The position numbers and the translations under genes are program-made. Source: Colius striatus (Eukaryota > Chordata > Aves > Coliiformes > Coliidae). Taken from it: 64,000 nucleotides of DNA. The notes beneath the pieces are model-generated. The model saw only the letters and a list, made by a program, of their open reading frames with translations, was not told where the DNA came from and searched no databases. The DNA lies in NCBI RefSeq assembly GCF_028858725.1, contig NC_084789.1:42067594-42131593 (forward strand), written 5' to 3'. Each line of letters opens with the position of its first letter. Position 1 is the stretch's first letter. Positions 51,094 to 62,264 of the stretch are shown here, one piece after another.

Positions 51094-52013
51094 CTAAATT
51101 GCCAACAAGAACCTAGACAGAACAAACTTTAAAGTAATCCTTGTTATTGCATATTGCAGCCAACTGATTAACATTGGTAACCAGCCAAGTGACTAATGTA
51201 GGTGACAACAGGAGTGGTTTAGCGCCGAAGTGGCTGGGGAGCAGGGCTGCTTGCTCTGGACCACTGGGATCAAAGGCGTGCCAAGAATATGGAATAAAAC
51301 ATACAGAGGGTGACTCAAGCATCGAGTTCCCTCAGAAGCTGCTCTCCAGGAGGTGGGTGTTACATCCTACTCCTCCTGTCCCCACAGCAGTGTATGTGAA
51401 GCCCTGCTCTGAGGGAGGTCTCTGGAGCCGTGGCCACCCCCAGAGGCCGTGGTGCTGGAGCCGCCTGCGCAGTGCTGCCAGTTGCTCCCTGCCGCGGCGG
51501 GCGGGAAGGACAAGGGGACACGCAGTCCTGGTGGCAGGAAGTTCTTCTGCTCAGAGCTGCTGCTGCAATGGAAAGGCTTCAGTTACTTCTCCTGACAAAT
51601 GCCCTGGCTCAAGTGCAATGCCAAGTCTATGGTGACAGGAGGGCACAAGGGCCTGCTAGCTAACCACTGAGCTCCACAGAAGCTCAGTAACTGTTTGAAA
51701 AGGCTCCAGAGGATGGCACCTGGCCACATTTCCAAAGTCAGGGTAAAGGCTCAGCACCTTTCTCCCCTGCACACTGGCCAGACATCCAGCAGGATGTGAA
51801 CGCAGGCAATGCATGCGAGAGCAGAGAGTATCTGTGTTCCCAAGGGCTTCCTTCCCTGGTAGGGGCCAGGCGTTTGACCAAGTAACACTGAACCCACACC
51901 CAGGGCTTGTACAACAGCAAAATCAGGTCATGTCCAGCCACCAAGGCTGGGTTGGGAGCAGGCTGCAATGCTCATCTATACAAAATATTGTTAAGGAATC
52001 AAACTTGCATTCT

Positions 52014-52078
52014 CTACCTGGGTGTGTCAGAGTTGGTCCTGCCCCAAATGAAAAGGGAATTGGACTGCTCCAACAGCT
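52014..52078 (-). CDS. GTSF1-like exon 5 (terminal)
   Basis: 65 nt after TGTTTCCTTTTGCAG. Encodes [20 protein letters not shown] then TAG (52016-52014). The LWEQ-TPFVWG equivalent of GTSF1 is recognisable, but the protein stops soon after it. Confidence 0.82.
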
Positions 52079-55000
52079 CTGCAAAAGGAAACAGGTAAGG
52101 TGGTTCAAAACTAAGAAGCTTCAGCAACCATCAAGTCAGGAATATCTGTCATATTTCTACATGTTCAAGAGGGGGTAGAAGTTGATCTAATGATGAATGT
52201 GTCATTTAACCGAGGAACGTAAAACTTATGTTTCCATTGCCGTCATTGCACATAAGGTACAAACTATGGTATGGAGCAGATGCCTGGAAATCTCTCTCCA
52301 TGCCACTTACCGCAGGCACGTTGGAATAGGTCTCTGTACCAAGAAAAGCCTGCTGGGTGGAGAGATGCATGTTTGTAGGACTGAGCATAAGCAAGGTGTC
52401 GTATGAGTGAGGCCGAAGTGACCAGCATCTCTGGACTCACACTGTCCCACGTGGAGCTGAAGACAGGACCAGGGTGACGGCAGCCATGTGCCAAAGGCAG
52501 TGTGTTCCTTACCTGCTTCCCAGTCTTCATCACATGGAGGTGCCTGCCACGTGCTCGCAGCATTCATCTGCTCTCTCTGGAAGCCAGAGGACTGACACAC
52601 TTCAGGAAGAGAGAACACTCAGTGACTAGCAGTCAGTCCTGCTTCAGAAGCACCAAGTGCTTTTGGATCAAAGCTGTAAAACCTGGCTTCATAGGAAACC
52701 CCACACAACACAAATGGGCTCGGTGCACCCAGGAGCCAGGCCCTGACCTGAAATCAAACAACTTGCAGTTTGCCTTTTTAACCAACAGGAAAAGACTCTG
52801 CTCCCTGGAACTTTGTGGCAGGAATGCTCGAGTGAAGAGGAAACCTGCTTATCTGAATGCAGGTAAGCATCCCTGCCAGCCTCAGTGCAGCTCTACAGAA
52901 GACAGAAAACTATCTCTCTGCTCTGTAGTGTAGCAATAGTTAAAGAGTAGGGGATGGAAAAGATGCTGCATAGCACAGGATGCCTTCCTAAATATTCTGG
53001 GGTTCTTGGACAGCTCCCCTCCCACCTGGTCTCACAGGGCAGAAGACTGAAATTTTAATTATATGGTGGATAAATCAAGTGCAGTGGCAGAGCAGCCCAG
53101 AAGAGGAGCTGCCCCATCTCCTGTGGGCAGTGAATCATTCAATCTGCCCTGCAGGAGAACAGCTACAGGGGTTTCCAAAACTCCAGACACTCGTTTGGTA
53201 GAAATTAGCTTTTAACACAGCATCAGTGGTCCAGCCTCCACAAAGGGAGATCAGCTCTACAAAAAGAAAGGCTGGTCCTTCTAGCCACAAAATCATCCCA
53301 GCTACAGCTGGAGGGACTTAGGATGCAGTCTAGGGCACAGCCTTTTTCTTCAAGAAGCCTGGTAGCAAAATAAGTGCAAGTCCTGCCAGAAGCATCTGCA
53401 ATATTCTCATAGACCTACCCAGTAAATGAAAAAAATAAGGCTCCAGTTTTCCCAAAGCTGCTGGTCACACAAAACTGTAGACACTAATTTGACTCCTCCT
53501 TTTCTGTTCTGTGAGCTCTCCTTACAAACAGGAGACCTCAATACCAGGGTGAGCACCCATCTCGGAGCACAGGTGGTTCTCTTACCTATATCGTGCTCCA
53601 TGAGCCTTCTCTCGCTGCACTTCATTATGTGGTCACGGAGGTCAGCTTGAGGAACGAGATGGCGAGCGCTGAAGGGACAAGTGGCCAATTGCTGTGCCAC
53701 TTCAGGGTGGCTCTAGACAGGAAAAACCAAAATCACTGAAGTTCACTCATCTCTTGCTAAACCAGAGGAACCATGGTTTCATGTCAAACCATGACAGAAG
53801 CATACCCTCTGCTCAAGTCCCTGCAGTTTGCTGCAACTCTGGCAATAGGGCTGCGTGGTTTAAAGCACAGATGAAACTATTTAAAAACAATAGGAGAGAG
53901 CTGTCAGGCAAATCTAAACCATTCAGATCTTCTTTAAATTAGCAGGCACAAAGGCAGAGAAAGTCCTTAATCCTTTCAAAACAGCCAGGGAGTTGGTAGC
54001 ATTCAGCCTGAAGACTGGTGCTAGGGGATTACTGTGGGATTATCACTCAAGTAAACCGTGCTCACAGACACAGGTTCTACCAGCAGCACTCAGCTCTCAC
54101 TACAGTAAATTATTCCTAAAACGATCCAGCCCTTACTGGGAAGAACAGACCTTTGCCATTGTACCAGTCCCTGCCTGGTTCTGCCTGATGCAGCTTTTGC
54201 TAGTGTGGAATAATTCCTCCAAGTGACTTACTGGGACTTACTGGAACTAAAATTGTCTCCACATTTTAAAAGCAGGTGTAGCATTAAGGAAGCTTTCAGG
54301 GTGGAATGCAGCCAATATGCACAACGTCTGTTCTGTTCCATGATAATTCCCTGGGCAACAGAGCCTGCAACCTTGGATGTTGGCAACAGCAGGGGAGGTT
54401 GGTAAGTCGACCCAGGTAGGAGGGTGGAAGGGAGTGGGGACACCCTGGCCAGGCTCTGGCATATCACTGCAGGGACAGGGGCCTGACGGTCCCGTGGAAC
54501 TGATAAGCTGCCTAATTGCTACCCTGAGCCTACAGATTCCTTTTTTTTTGTCAAAATTGTTTCCTTTGGGTGAACTTTGCTCATTATAATGTCATTATAA
54601 TACTAAACCACACCTCCATCCCAAAGGCTGCCTCTCTCCAAGGGGCGACCACCCCTCACTGAGCACATGCTCTGAATTCTTCCTGTCTATGCCTTTAAAG
54701 TGAGGGAAAATTTGCACCAGTTACAACAAAGGTCTGTATGACCAGAGTCACGCAAGCTCCACCTAAAAGTAAACAAATAACATAAACATGGCTCAAGAGG
54801 GGAGGGACAGTGGGGGCAGATGCCATCACGAATGAGTCAGGAGGACTCATCACTGCCTTCTGGCACTTTGGTAAACTTAAAGAGGAACAATTGGGTTGCA
54901 AAAGGTCTCAGCAAAAACCCAAAGCTCAGTCAGATGCTAGCACTTGACAGGATTAATGACAGCAACAGAGGCAAGAGTGCTTCCTGTTAAACCATTTGTA

Positions 55001-56955
55001 TTCCAGGTCTGGATAAAACATGGAGAGGGGACAGAAACCTCCCCCACGTGTGCCAAGCTCAGGATATGCAGCTTCTGCCAGGTAATCTGCAAATTATATA
55101 ATTAGCAAAACACAACAAAAAAACCCCAAATGCTGCTATGCAACTGTGTTTCCAGCGCTTAAAGAATGAACTGCAACATCATAACGCCTCTCCTCTGACG
55201 AGCCAGAACGGGATGCACATAACTCAGTCTGAAAATTCTCCACTTGAAGCAGAAAATGTATCTTACCTCCAGGTGAGCTGCTGGGAGAGACCGCAATTCT
55301 CTCCTCGACCTAACCATCTAGAATCTCTTACCTCCTTTCAACAGAGCCACACTGGTCTTGAGTGGATCAACATGTGCTCAAAGCTATTGCCAAACAAGTA
55401 ATCAAGTTATATGTAATAAAGGCTAAACAAAGCTGTTTGTCAGGAACTCACCCCAGACAGACAGAAAACACGGTAAGAATGAGAACGTGTGCGTCAAGTA
55501 CATGCACAGTGCGTGCTCTGGCAGCCCAGCTTACCTTCTGACACTTCACAAGGTGATAGGGGAAGCGACGGGCTCTGATTTTATGATGTTTGTTATATGG
55601 ACATTGTATTAATATCTCTGGATCAAAAGCATCTTCTAGAATGGAAGAACAAAGAGAACAAAAATAGAAAGATCTAGACAGTGAAACAGGAAAAAAGACA
55701 TATAATCACAGCAGGGCCGTGATTTTTAGGGAGCTAACCCAATTGTTCTTCATTTGAAACCATTCATTTAGGCAGGCACCTGGTTTGCATAAACAAATTC
55801 CTTTTGAAGTTTGTCTGGGATGTTGATCAAAACAGACAGAGAATAGCCAGCAGCACTGAGCATAGCAACTCTTTTAAGTTGCCACATTAGGCAGGTAACC
55901 ACGCTGGCTCCAAGGGAAGGAAGGCAGCAGTACTTGTCCAGCTATCAGAGGAAATTCACAGGGAAGATGACGCACCCACTGGCACCTTCAGGAACATCTT
56001 CAGTCTGAACCAAACCTTTTTTGATCAACAGCTACTTTTGCTGGAGGAAGAATGCCAGGCAATTTAGTTTAATTTCTGAGGAAGCAGCGTGCCTAAGCAT
56101 GGTGCATGTGACTTCTAAATGAAGTTCTGCAAAAGTCACGCAATTATTTATGAGCTGAGCTGAAGAGTACCAAACTGGCTAAAACATCTAAGGATCTAGG
56201 CACTGAACACTGAAGCAGCATGAGTGCCTGCATACATGATACAAATGTTTGATCTATAGATCATTCCTTCAAACCCCCCCCAGTTTCATATGCTCAGCAA
56301 GGACAGGGATGGACAGCAGATACAGGTCCTGCCTGCGGATCTGGTTGTGAGGTACACACCAGGGAGCTGGACCAGGCTTCTTGCATCCCTTCTGCTCTGC
56401 CACTCTTTTGGCACAGGCTTTGAGCAACTTTAGGATTGGCTTAAACAGATGTGAGCATGGGGTGCTGCTCTTTAGCCTCTGCACTGCCACTTTGTCTTAC
56501 CTGTACATTGGTGTTTAGCTGTCTCAACAGACAGGTCAGGACAGCCTAGTTAAAAGTGCTGTTCCACAAGTCACAGTGAGCCAGAAGGAAGGAAGGGAAG
56601 CCATATGGACCTCATCCTTCTTTCCCCCTGCACAGCCATCTGATGCACAGCCATCCCAACACCGTGTGGCTGGCGCCAGCCCAGGCAACAGCTACAGGTG
56701 GAGCAACACCGTAACCAAATCAAGCCACTTTCCCTAAAGGCCAGGCCTCATCCACACCAGCCACGCCCGGCGAGGCAACCCCATCTAACCTCAGCCTAGT
56801 TCCCAGGGCCGGCGCCCGGCCGGAGCCGCGCGGCTCCCACGCCCGGCCTCAGCCGAGCTCACATGGCCCCGGGCGGCGAGCACGCCGGCAGCGCTGGGGC
56901 CCGCACGCCGGGGGCCCGCGCCCCGAGCCTCACCGCACTCATCCTCCAGCTCCAT
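52014..56955 (-). CDS. GTSF1-family protein with two CHHC zinc fingers (spliced, 124 aa)
   Basis: GTSF1/Asterix proteins bind PIWI-clade Argonautes and support piRNA-guided transposon silencing in the germ line; their first CHHC finger binds tRNA. Five minus-strand exons join 56934-56955, 55535-55635, 53586-53712, 52513-52572 and 52014-52078 (375 nt with stop), with GT/AG sites and matching phases. Finger 1 spans residues 19-39 and finger 2 residues 53-73, both exactly C-x5-H-x9-H-x3-C. The tail keeps [15 protein letters not shown] and LFIWG, which match the conserved Trp-containing tail of GTSF1; Trp92, Trp101 and Trp115 are the candidates for PIWI contact. At 124 residues it is shorter than human GTSF1 (about 167), ending nine residues after IWG. 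It is intron-containing, unlike the human GTSF1L retrogene as I recall it. Whether it is the GTSF1 orthologue or a separate paralogue needs a phylogeny, so no symbol is given. Confidence 0.88.
52513..52572 (-). CDS. GTSF1-like exon 4
   Basis: Encodes [19 protein letters not shown], matching the STWQCPPCDEDW block of GTSF1. The 3' donor GTAAGG is clear. The 5' edge lies in AGAGAGAGAG, which offers several AG acceptors; 52572 is chosen because only it fits the phase of exon 3. An extra small exon before it cannot be excluded. Confidence 0.8.
53586..53712 (-). CDS. GTSF1-like exon 3 (zinc finger 2)
   Basis: 127 nt after TTTTTCCTGTCTAG. Encodes [20 protein letters not shown] and the remainder of CHHC finger 2, ending RRLMEHDI plus one base before GTAAGA. 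Confidence 0.93.
55535..55635 (-). CDS. GTSF1-like exon 2 (zinc finger 1)
   Basis: 101 nt after the acceptor TTCTTCCATTCTAG. Encodes [19 protein letters not shown] and the rest of CHHC finger 1, closing LVKCQK at a GTAAGC donor in phase 0. Confidence 0.92.
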
Positions 56956-57225
56956 GGCAGCGAAGGCTCGGCCGGGCGGGCGCGGGGCCGGGGCAGCGGC
57001 CGCTGGCGGGGCCGCGCCGACGCTCCTTCCGCCGCTTCCGGCGCCGGGTCCCTGCGCCCGCGGGGCCGGGCCGGGGCCGGGGCCGGGCCTGCGCCGGGCG
57101 GCCTCGCTCGCCTCGCCGCGCAGACCGGGGAGGAGGCAGAAGGTGCCAACGCCGACCCCGAGGCGGGGAGCGTGCGCGCCGGGAGCCCCGCGGGAGCAGC
57201 CGCCGAGCGGCTGAGCGAGCAGAGG
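56785..57225 (-). promoter_or_regulatory. CpG-island promoter of the GTSF1-like gene
   Basis: A GC-rich, CpG-dense block surrounds the ATG at 56955, with GGGGCCGGGGCC-type runs at 57060-57090 and no TATA box. It could in principle fire in both directions, but I recognise no plus-strand gene starting here. Confidence 0.7.
56934..56955 (-). CDS. GTSF1-like exon 1 (start codon)
   Basis: ATG at 56955-56953 encodes MELEDEC plus one base, then a GTGAGG donor. It lies in the CpG island. The acidic leader joins in phase to [11 protein letters not shown], resembling the short acidic N terminus of GTSF1. Confidence 0.78.
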
Positions 57226-59400
57226 AGCAGCCTCCCGTTGTGTGAACTTCTACAGACACGATGGGCCGTGCACAACAGCCCCCTTTGCTGTCCCGGCTGC
57301 AGGTCGTGCTCGGTGTGCTGAGCCGGCGTACCCGCAGGGCGCCGGCCGGGGCCTGTGCAGAGCTGTGCCGGCCCAGCACCCAACGCTGCCTCCCGTGCTG
57401 CGCTTGTACAACGTCTTGTCCAGTACGTTTTGTCCCTCTATTTGGTCATTCTGCCCGGGTCGCAGAACAATCATCCAGCCTCTGCAACGTTATGGCAAAA
57501 CCAGGCCAGGAGCTTCACAACACGGCAGCGTGGAAGTCAGCGCTTCCCATCCACTGCAAAGCAAACAGCGGTTTGTCCTGCGAGGCTGCCTCTGTGCCAT
57601 GACCTTCCACTACCAGTGGGTCTCTCAGCTGGAAAGCCTCTCTCAGAGGGACACGTTTGCAGCTAGTTCAGGACCCATACATTGAAGGCATATCTGTGGA
57701 AATACCTGCTATTAGGCTGAGACTCTGGTCCACTTAACAGCCTACTCTGGCACAGTGAACCCTCCCTAGAGGCATTGTGAAGTATCTCTGGGAGGTCTGG
57801 ACAATTAGGGGGTCTCCTTACTGCCCCAGTCATGTGAATTTGCAAGCCTGGAGGTTTTTCAGCTGAGACACATCTCCACCCTGGCTCCTCTTGGGCGCTA
57901 GAAGATCTTCTGCCACGGGCCCTCCCCAGCACTGTCAGAGCCTGATAAGCATCCCTTGGAGCCCAAGGACCCGGAGTCCCTGCTGATGGTGAGTCACTGC
58001 TGTTCTGATGTTCTTAAGGCCCACTGAAGCCATTGTTTACTTTGTCTAACTGTCTCCTCTAGCCTTGTTTAGCTGAGATGTTTTTCCATTTGGTTGTGTG
58101 TTACCATGACAGTCTGACACATTGTCGTGTGTAGGGCATTTGTTATTGCACGGGGCATCGCTCCACCCGGGGTGTGTGCTGCCTGCTCTGTCAGTTCAGT
58201 TTGGGTTACCCTGTTACATACACGTGCATTACACTTCTGGAATGGTTGTACATACTCGTTCTGTTTCCTGGAACTTGTGATCATGATCTATAGTTGTCCC
58301 ATGAGTGCGTGCGATCCGTCAAGAGTCTCTTTTGATGGCCCTTGGTAGTCGTACAGACCTCTGCCTGTATTTTTGTTGTTGTTCTCTAGATGTGCTCTTA
58401 GTCTTTATTCCTTATGTGGCAACCTCATGCTCGCTTGCCAAGTTTGGAGCAACTTTTTGTAGGCTGAGATACCATAATGACTTGTGCTTCAATTTCTGTT
58501 GTGTTAGTAGTTTGATTATTTCAGGTGTTTCACAACCACCTCTTCATATACCAGCTAACATTTCTCTTTGGCATTAAAAAACCAATTAAGGTTATATCCT
58601 AAGGTATCAAATCGTGAGAAAACAAACACCTCCACTCCTTGTGTGACTGCAGCACATCTGGTGTAGATGCCAAGTTAGGGAACACAGCTGCTCTGGTCAG
58701 GTGCAAGTACTTCAGGGCAAAGGGAAAACCAAGTGATTCCAGAGCCCACAGAAGAGTCAGTTTGTGCTTGTGCTGCTAGGGAAGTTACACCACACATTTT
58801 AACTGCACAGTCCTCCTGGCGTTCATCATGCTGTGCAGATTACATCCACGGTCACTGCTCTGCCATCTGCTGCACCAACACACAAACCTGGCCAGCATCA
58901 TGGCCAGCATTTTGTTACAAAACTTGCTTTGTATTGGTGTGCCCTCCTGGATATCCCCAGGCCGTGTAAGCTGGATTCCTGTTGCAGCTGAACAGGTTTT
59001 CTCAGGAGTGAGATGGGAAAGGGATGAGAGGGTAGATGGCTTCTCGTTTAGAGCCTAGGTAATTTTTTCTGCAAAGAAAAGAACACTTTCTGACCAGAGG
59101 CTCAACAAAGCTGGCTGTGATGGCCAGGGGTTCTGCAGGAGCCATGGATGCCCTGCTCACCTGCAAGTGACAGTGCCTGAAGGGGCCCACTGCCCTGTGT
59201 ACCAACCTCCCTTCCTTTGGAAAGGCTGACCTGACTGCCCAGAGAAACACCTTTTCTCCTGACTATATGTGTCTGGAATGTGCACAGACGGAAAGAGCAC
59301 TCAGTAACAGTTAATGCCCTTAACAACCACTGATACCCATCCCTCAAATTTCACTCCCAAAACCACTGCTGGGCACCTTGTAGGGGAAAGGATGACACAG
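57226..59400. other. Intergenic stretch before the keratin pair
   Basis: About 2.2 kb. Apart from GC-rich sequence at the left edge, I see no gene, repeat or RNA. The open frames present are short and unrecognised. Confidence 0.5.
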
Positions 59401-59426
59401 AGGCACGAGCATGGATGCAGCAGAAC

Positions 59427-59432
59427 TTTAAT
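59427..59432 (-). terminator. Poly(A) signal ATTAAA, keratin copy A
   Basis: TTTAAT on the plus strand is ATTAAA on the minus strand, 370 bp past the stop. The sequence ATTAAAGTTCTGCTGCATCC parallels that of copy B. Confidence 0.75.
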
Positions 59433-59805
59433 CAATTAAAAGAAGGAAATTAGTTCACGCCAAGTGGGTATCCTGGTGCAGAGAGCAACAGAGTCAGAGA
59501 GGAATCTATGCCACGTGGATGTGGCGAGATACCAGCCAGTGTCCCTCTGGCAGAACCAGGCAGGGAGCAGGGCCAGCAGCCCTTCCCTAGGCTGGCTTTG
59601 TGGGGCTTACAGCCCAGGGCGGCACAGGAGGGAAAGGACAGTGGGGAAGAGGGCAAAGGCAGGCACGGGCCGTGCTGGCCCTGTCCTCTAGCAAGGGCTG
59701 CTGGGGTGGCTGAGCCCCGCTGCAAGCAACAAGCTGATGCTCCATCCCCAGCTGGGACCATCCAGCGGCTCCCTGAGGCCTTTACCGGGGCCATCGGCAG
59801 CAGCT

Positions 59806-60102
59806 TTAGCAGGGGAGGCTCCTCCTGCCGCAGAGGCCGCTGCCAAAGGCGGAGAGGCCAAAGCCCCCGGAGGAGATGGGCACTCCCTGGCTGCTGAGGA
59901 TGCTGCCAGCGGCGGCGGAGGTGGAGGAGCCCACAACGGTGTTCTGAGGGAAGGAGCTGAGGATGGGGCCGGGCAGGGTCACCACCACAGCGGAGGGCTG
60001 GATGACCACGTTGGAGTCCTGGCACTGCCTGAAACAGGGCTCATTGCAGCTGTTGGCCAGCGGGGTCGGGCCGCAGGGCTGGCACGAGCTGTAGCAGGAC
60101 AT
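59806..60102 (-). CDS. Feather beta-keratin (corneous beta-protein), copy A
   Basis: A 98-residue feather keratin, the structural protein that polymerises into beta-sheet filaments in feather barbs and rachis. It begins [19 protein letters not shown]. It has the cysteine-rich N terminus (Cys 3, 7, 10, 19, 23, 27), the conserved beta-core of about residues 30-60 with [20 protein letters not shown], a Gly/Ser segment [11 protein letters not shown], and a cysteine C terminus RRSLPC. Length is exactly that of canonical feather keratins. The whole coding region lies in exon 2; a non-coding exon 1 (about 60441-60475) and a 318-bp intron precede it, the usual feather-keratin layout. The coding sequence appears identical to that of copy B. 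The 3' UTR is about 380 nt. It is divergent from copy B, about 1.3 kb apart TATA to TATA. Confidence 0.95.
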   Translation of the reverse strand: MSCYSSCQPCGPTPLANSCNEPCFRQCQDSNVVIQPSAVVVTLPGPILSSFPQNTVVGSSTSAAAGSILSSQGVPISSGGFGLSAFGSGLCGRRSLPC

Positions 60103-60122
60103 GGCTGCGGGATGGAGGTGAC

Positions 60123-60475
60123 CTGGGAGAGAACGGGGCGGGGGGAAAAGAAAGCACGTGGGGTGGTTAAGAGAAGCGTGTCAGCCTCCTTAAGGAAGAC
60201 CCTTTCCCACAGCTCGAAAGAGCGTGGCCGAGACCAGCCATGGCCACAGAGCTCCCAGCCCAGTCCCATAGTTCAGCAGACAGCTCAGACCAGCCAAAAC
60301 CTCTCCATGCTGCACGTTCCCTCTGCCGTGGCCAGCAGCCTCAGACCCGGCAGAGGGGGAAAAGGCAGTTGTGTGCTGGGAAGTGCCAGAGGAGGCAGGA
60401 CAGGCAGGAGGAGGAAGACAGGCAAGGGGATCACACTCACCTTGTTCCCAAGGAGAAGGAGGCAAGAGGAGTGGA
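60123..60475 (-). other. Copy A 5' UTR exon 1 and intron
   Basis: The donor AACAAG|GTGAGT (exon end at 60441) and the acceptor TCTCTCCCAG|GTCACC (exon 2 starts at 60122) bound a 318-bp intron in the 5' leader. Exon 1, about 35 nt, begins roughly 30 bp below the TATA box. Confidence 0.75.
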
Positions 60476-60501
60476 TGAGAGAGTGAGCAGAAGGGCCCGC
60501 T

Positions 60502-60507
60502 TTTATA
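60502..60507 (-). promoter_or_regulatory. TATA box, keratin copy A
   Basis: Minus strand AGTATAAAAGCGGGCCC. The proximal 90 bp upstream, including CTGCTGGATAATTACCGCCC, closely matches the copy B promoter. Confidence 0.85.
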
Positions 60508-60739
60508 CTGCTGCAGACGCCCCAGGCCCACAGTGACTGCACACGGGCGGTAATTATCCAGCAGAGTCACCTCCAGAGCAAAATGCCCTTCCTAATGGCT
60601 CAGCTTGTGTTTTGGTTTCCCTCAATGCTGCCATTTCATTTCCTCGTTTGTGCCGGGACCGTGGAGCCACCGAGGCTCTTTTGAAGCATTGGGATGAGAT
60701 GCCCAAGGCTTTCCCGAGCAGGATCATGCGAGTACAGGC

Positions 60740-61600
60740 AGAAGATGTGACCCCGAGGGCTCTGCACAAAGGAAAGACACGCACCTCGGCCGTGCTTTGC
60801 ACCCTGACCTTCATGACACAGGAAGGCTTGGACATTCTTGCCAAACAAGCCGTGGACTGCTGTGGCCCTCCTGAGCTGTGGCAGGGCTGGAAGAAGGTCA
60901 TGCTGAGGGCCATGGCCGCTGGGGCCCCCTGGAGCTGTGTCTGGGCGCAGCCCAGGGCTCGGACACAGAGTCATAGAATCACAGAATTGTTTCATCTGGA
61001 AGATACCTCTGAGTTAGATCATTGAGTCCAGCCTTTGTCACAGCCCTGTTCACCACTAGACCATTTTCCTAAGTGCAACATCCAAGCTGGAACAGGGCCG
61101 GAGCTGCCCTGGCTGCAGGGGAAACCAGACCTTCAGAGGACACGGGCTGCAGAGAGCACTCTCCTGACTTGACCGTCACGCCAGAAGGCTGACACATAGC
61201 CCATCCAAAGCTCGAGTGTGAGTCCCCGTGGGCAGGGAGAGGCTGTCCCAGGCCGTTTGCCTACTACAGGCATTCCCTGGCTGTCGTGGGATACGTCCCA
61301 GCTGCACGTCCATGTGTGCAGGGCAGGCAAGTGCGTCACCTCCTTGGAGTACTGTGTGAGCTGGTTTGGAGCCAGGGCCTTTCTGAGCACACCCCCTCCC
61401 TGAGCAGCCTCAGGCACATGGCACAGCAGGGCCCTGCCAGCCCCCATGTAGTGGGGAGCCGGGGGGAGTTTCTTGGCCTGTGCTGCAGCGATGGGTTTTT
61501 CTGCAGTCTGCGGATGCCTTTAGGGCGTTGGAAACGAGACCCACCAACCCTAATGCTAAAACCAGCCGTATTCCCTGGGACCGGGGGTGAGCCCCTGCCT
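60740..61600. other. Spacer between the divergent keratin genes
   Basis: About 0.86 kb between the recognisable inverted arms. It contains a CR1 remnant at about 60966-61085 and otherwise nothing that I recognise. Because the promoters point outward, shared upstream control elements could lie here. Confidence 0.5.
60966..61085 (-). repeat. CR1 LINE 3' fragment between keratin genes
   Basis: Minus-oriented CR1 terminus: AGTCATAGAATCACAGAATT, then GAGTCCAGCCTTTGTCACAG and CCTAAGTGCAACATCCAAGC, the familiar bird CR1 order. Confidence 0.88.
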
Positions 61601-61810
61601 GAAAAATGGTGAGGCCTCTCATGCCAGCACATGAAAGGAGCCTGCATTGCAGAGCAAGCGTGGCACAAACGAGGAAATGAAATGGCAGCAGTGATGGAAA
61701 CCACAAAACAACCTGAGCCATTAGGACGGGCATTTTGCTCTGGAGGTGACTCTGCTGGATAATTACTGCCCGTGTGCAGTGGCCGTGGGCCTGGGGCAGC
61801 GCAGGAGCAG

Positions 61811-61816
61811 TATAAA
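61811..61816 (+). promoter_or_regulatory. TATA box, keratin copy B
   Basis: CAGTATAAAAGTGAGCCC. Exon 1 is expected to start near 61842. Confidence 0.85.
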
Positions 61817-61841
61817 AGTGAGCCCTTCTGCTCACTCTCTC

Positions 61842-62244
61842 ATCTACTCCTTTCACCTCCATCTCCTTGTGAGCAAGGTAGGTCTGAAGGTCTTTATGCT
61901 CCTTCTTCTGTGTCTCCTCCTTCTCTTCCTCCTGTGGGATTTCTCAGCACACGGCTGCACCACGGTCCTACGCTTGTGTTTGGGGCTGCTTGTGTCAGGA
62001 GAGACAAGGAGGTAGAATGCGTGACCTGGAGGTGTCTCCTTAGCTGTGGGTCAGGAGGAATCTCCCTGGGCTTTGTTACTCTCTGCAGGGCTCTTTTGGA
62101 AGGAGGGGAAGCAGAAGCCAGTGTGCTTCCCTACAGCACCTACCGCTCTTATCACCGTCTCGTGGCTTTTCTCCATTCTGATGGGCTGCAGAAGTGCTCG
62201 GTACTGACCCTTTGGTCTCTGCTTCCCCCTGCCTTGTTTCCCAG
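61842..62244 (+). other. Copy B 5' UTR exon 1 and intron
   Basis: Exon 1 runs from about 61842 to 61877 with the donor GCAAG|GTAGGT. A 367-bp intron ends at TTGTTTCCCAG (62244). The intron is clearly diverged from that of copy A in sequence and length. Confidence 0.75.
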
Positions 62245-62264
62245 GTCACCTCCGTCCCGCAGCC

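Larger units (their letters stand above)
59370..60740 (-). repeat. Left arm of inverted duplication carrying feather keratin copy A
   Basis: Read on the minus strand, this arm matches 61,600-62,700 on the plus strand: distal upstream region, promoter with TATA, exon 1, a diverged intron, coding exon, and poly(A) region with the downstream TGTCATCCTTTC block. The outer edges are approximate. Confidence 0.85.

Noticed and set aside
59737-60486. 249-codon plus-strand Ala/Gly-rich frame
   Set aside because: Antisense shadow of feather keratin copy A; the matching frame also appears antisense to copy B because the coding DNA is identical.
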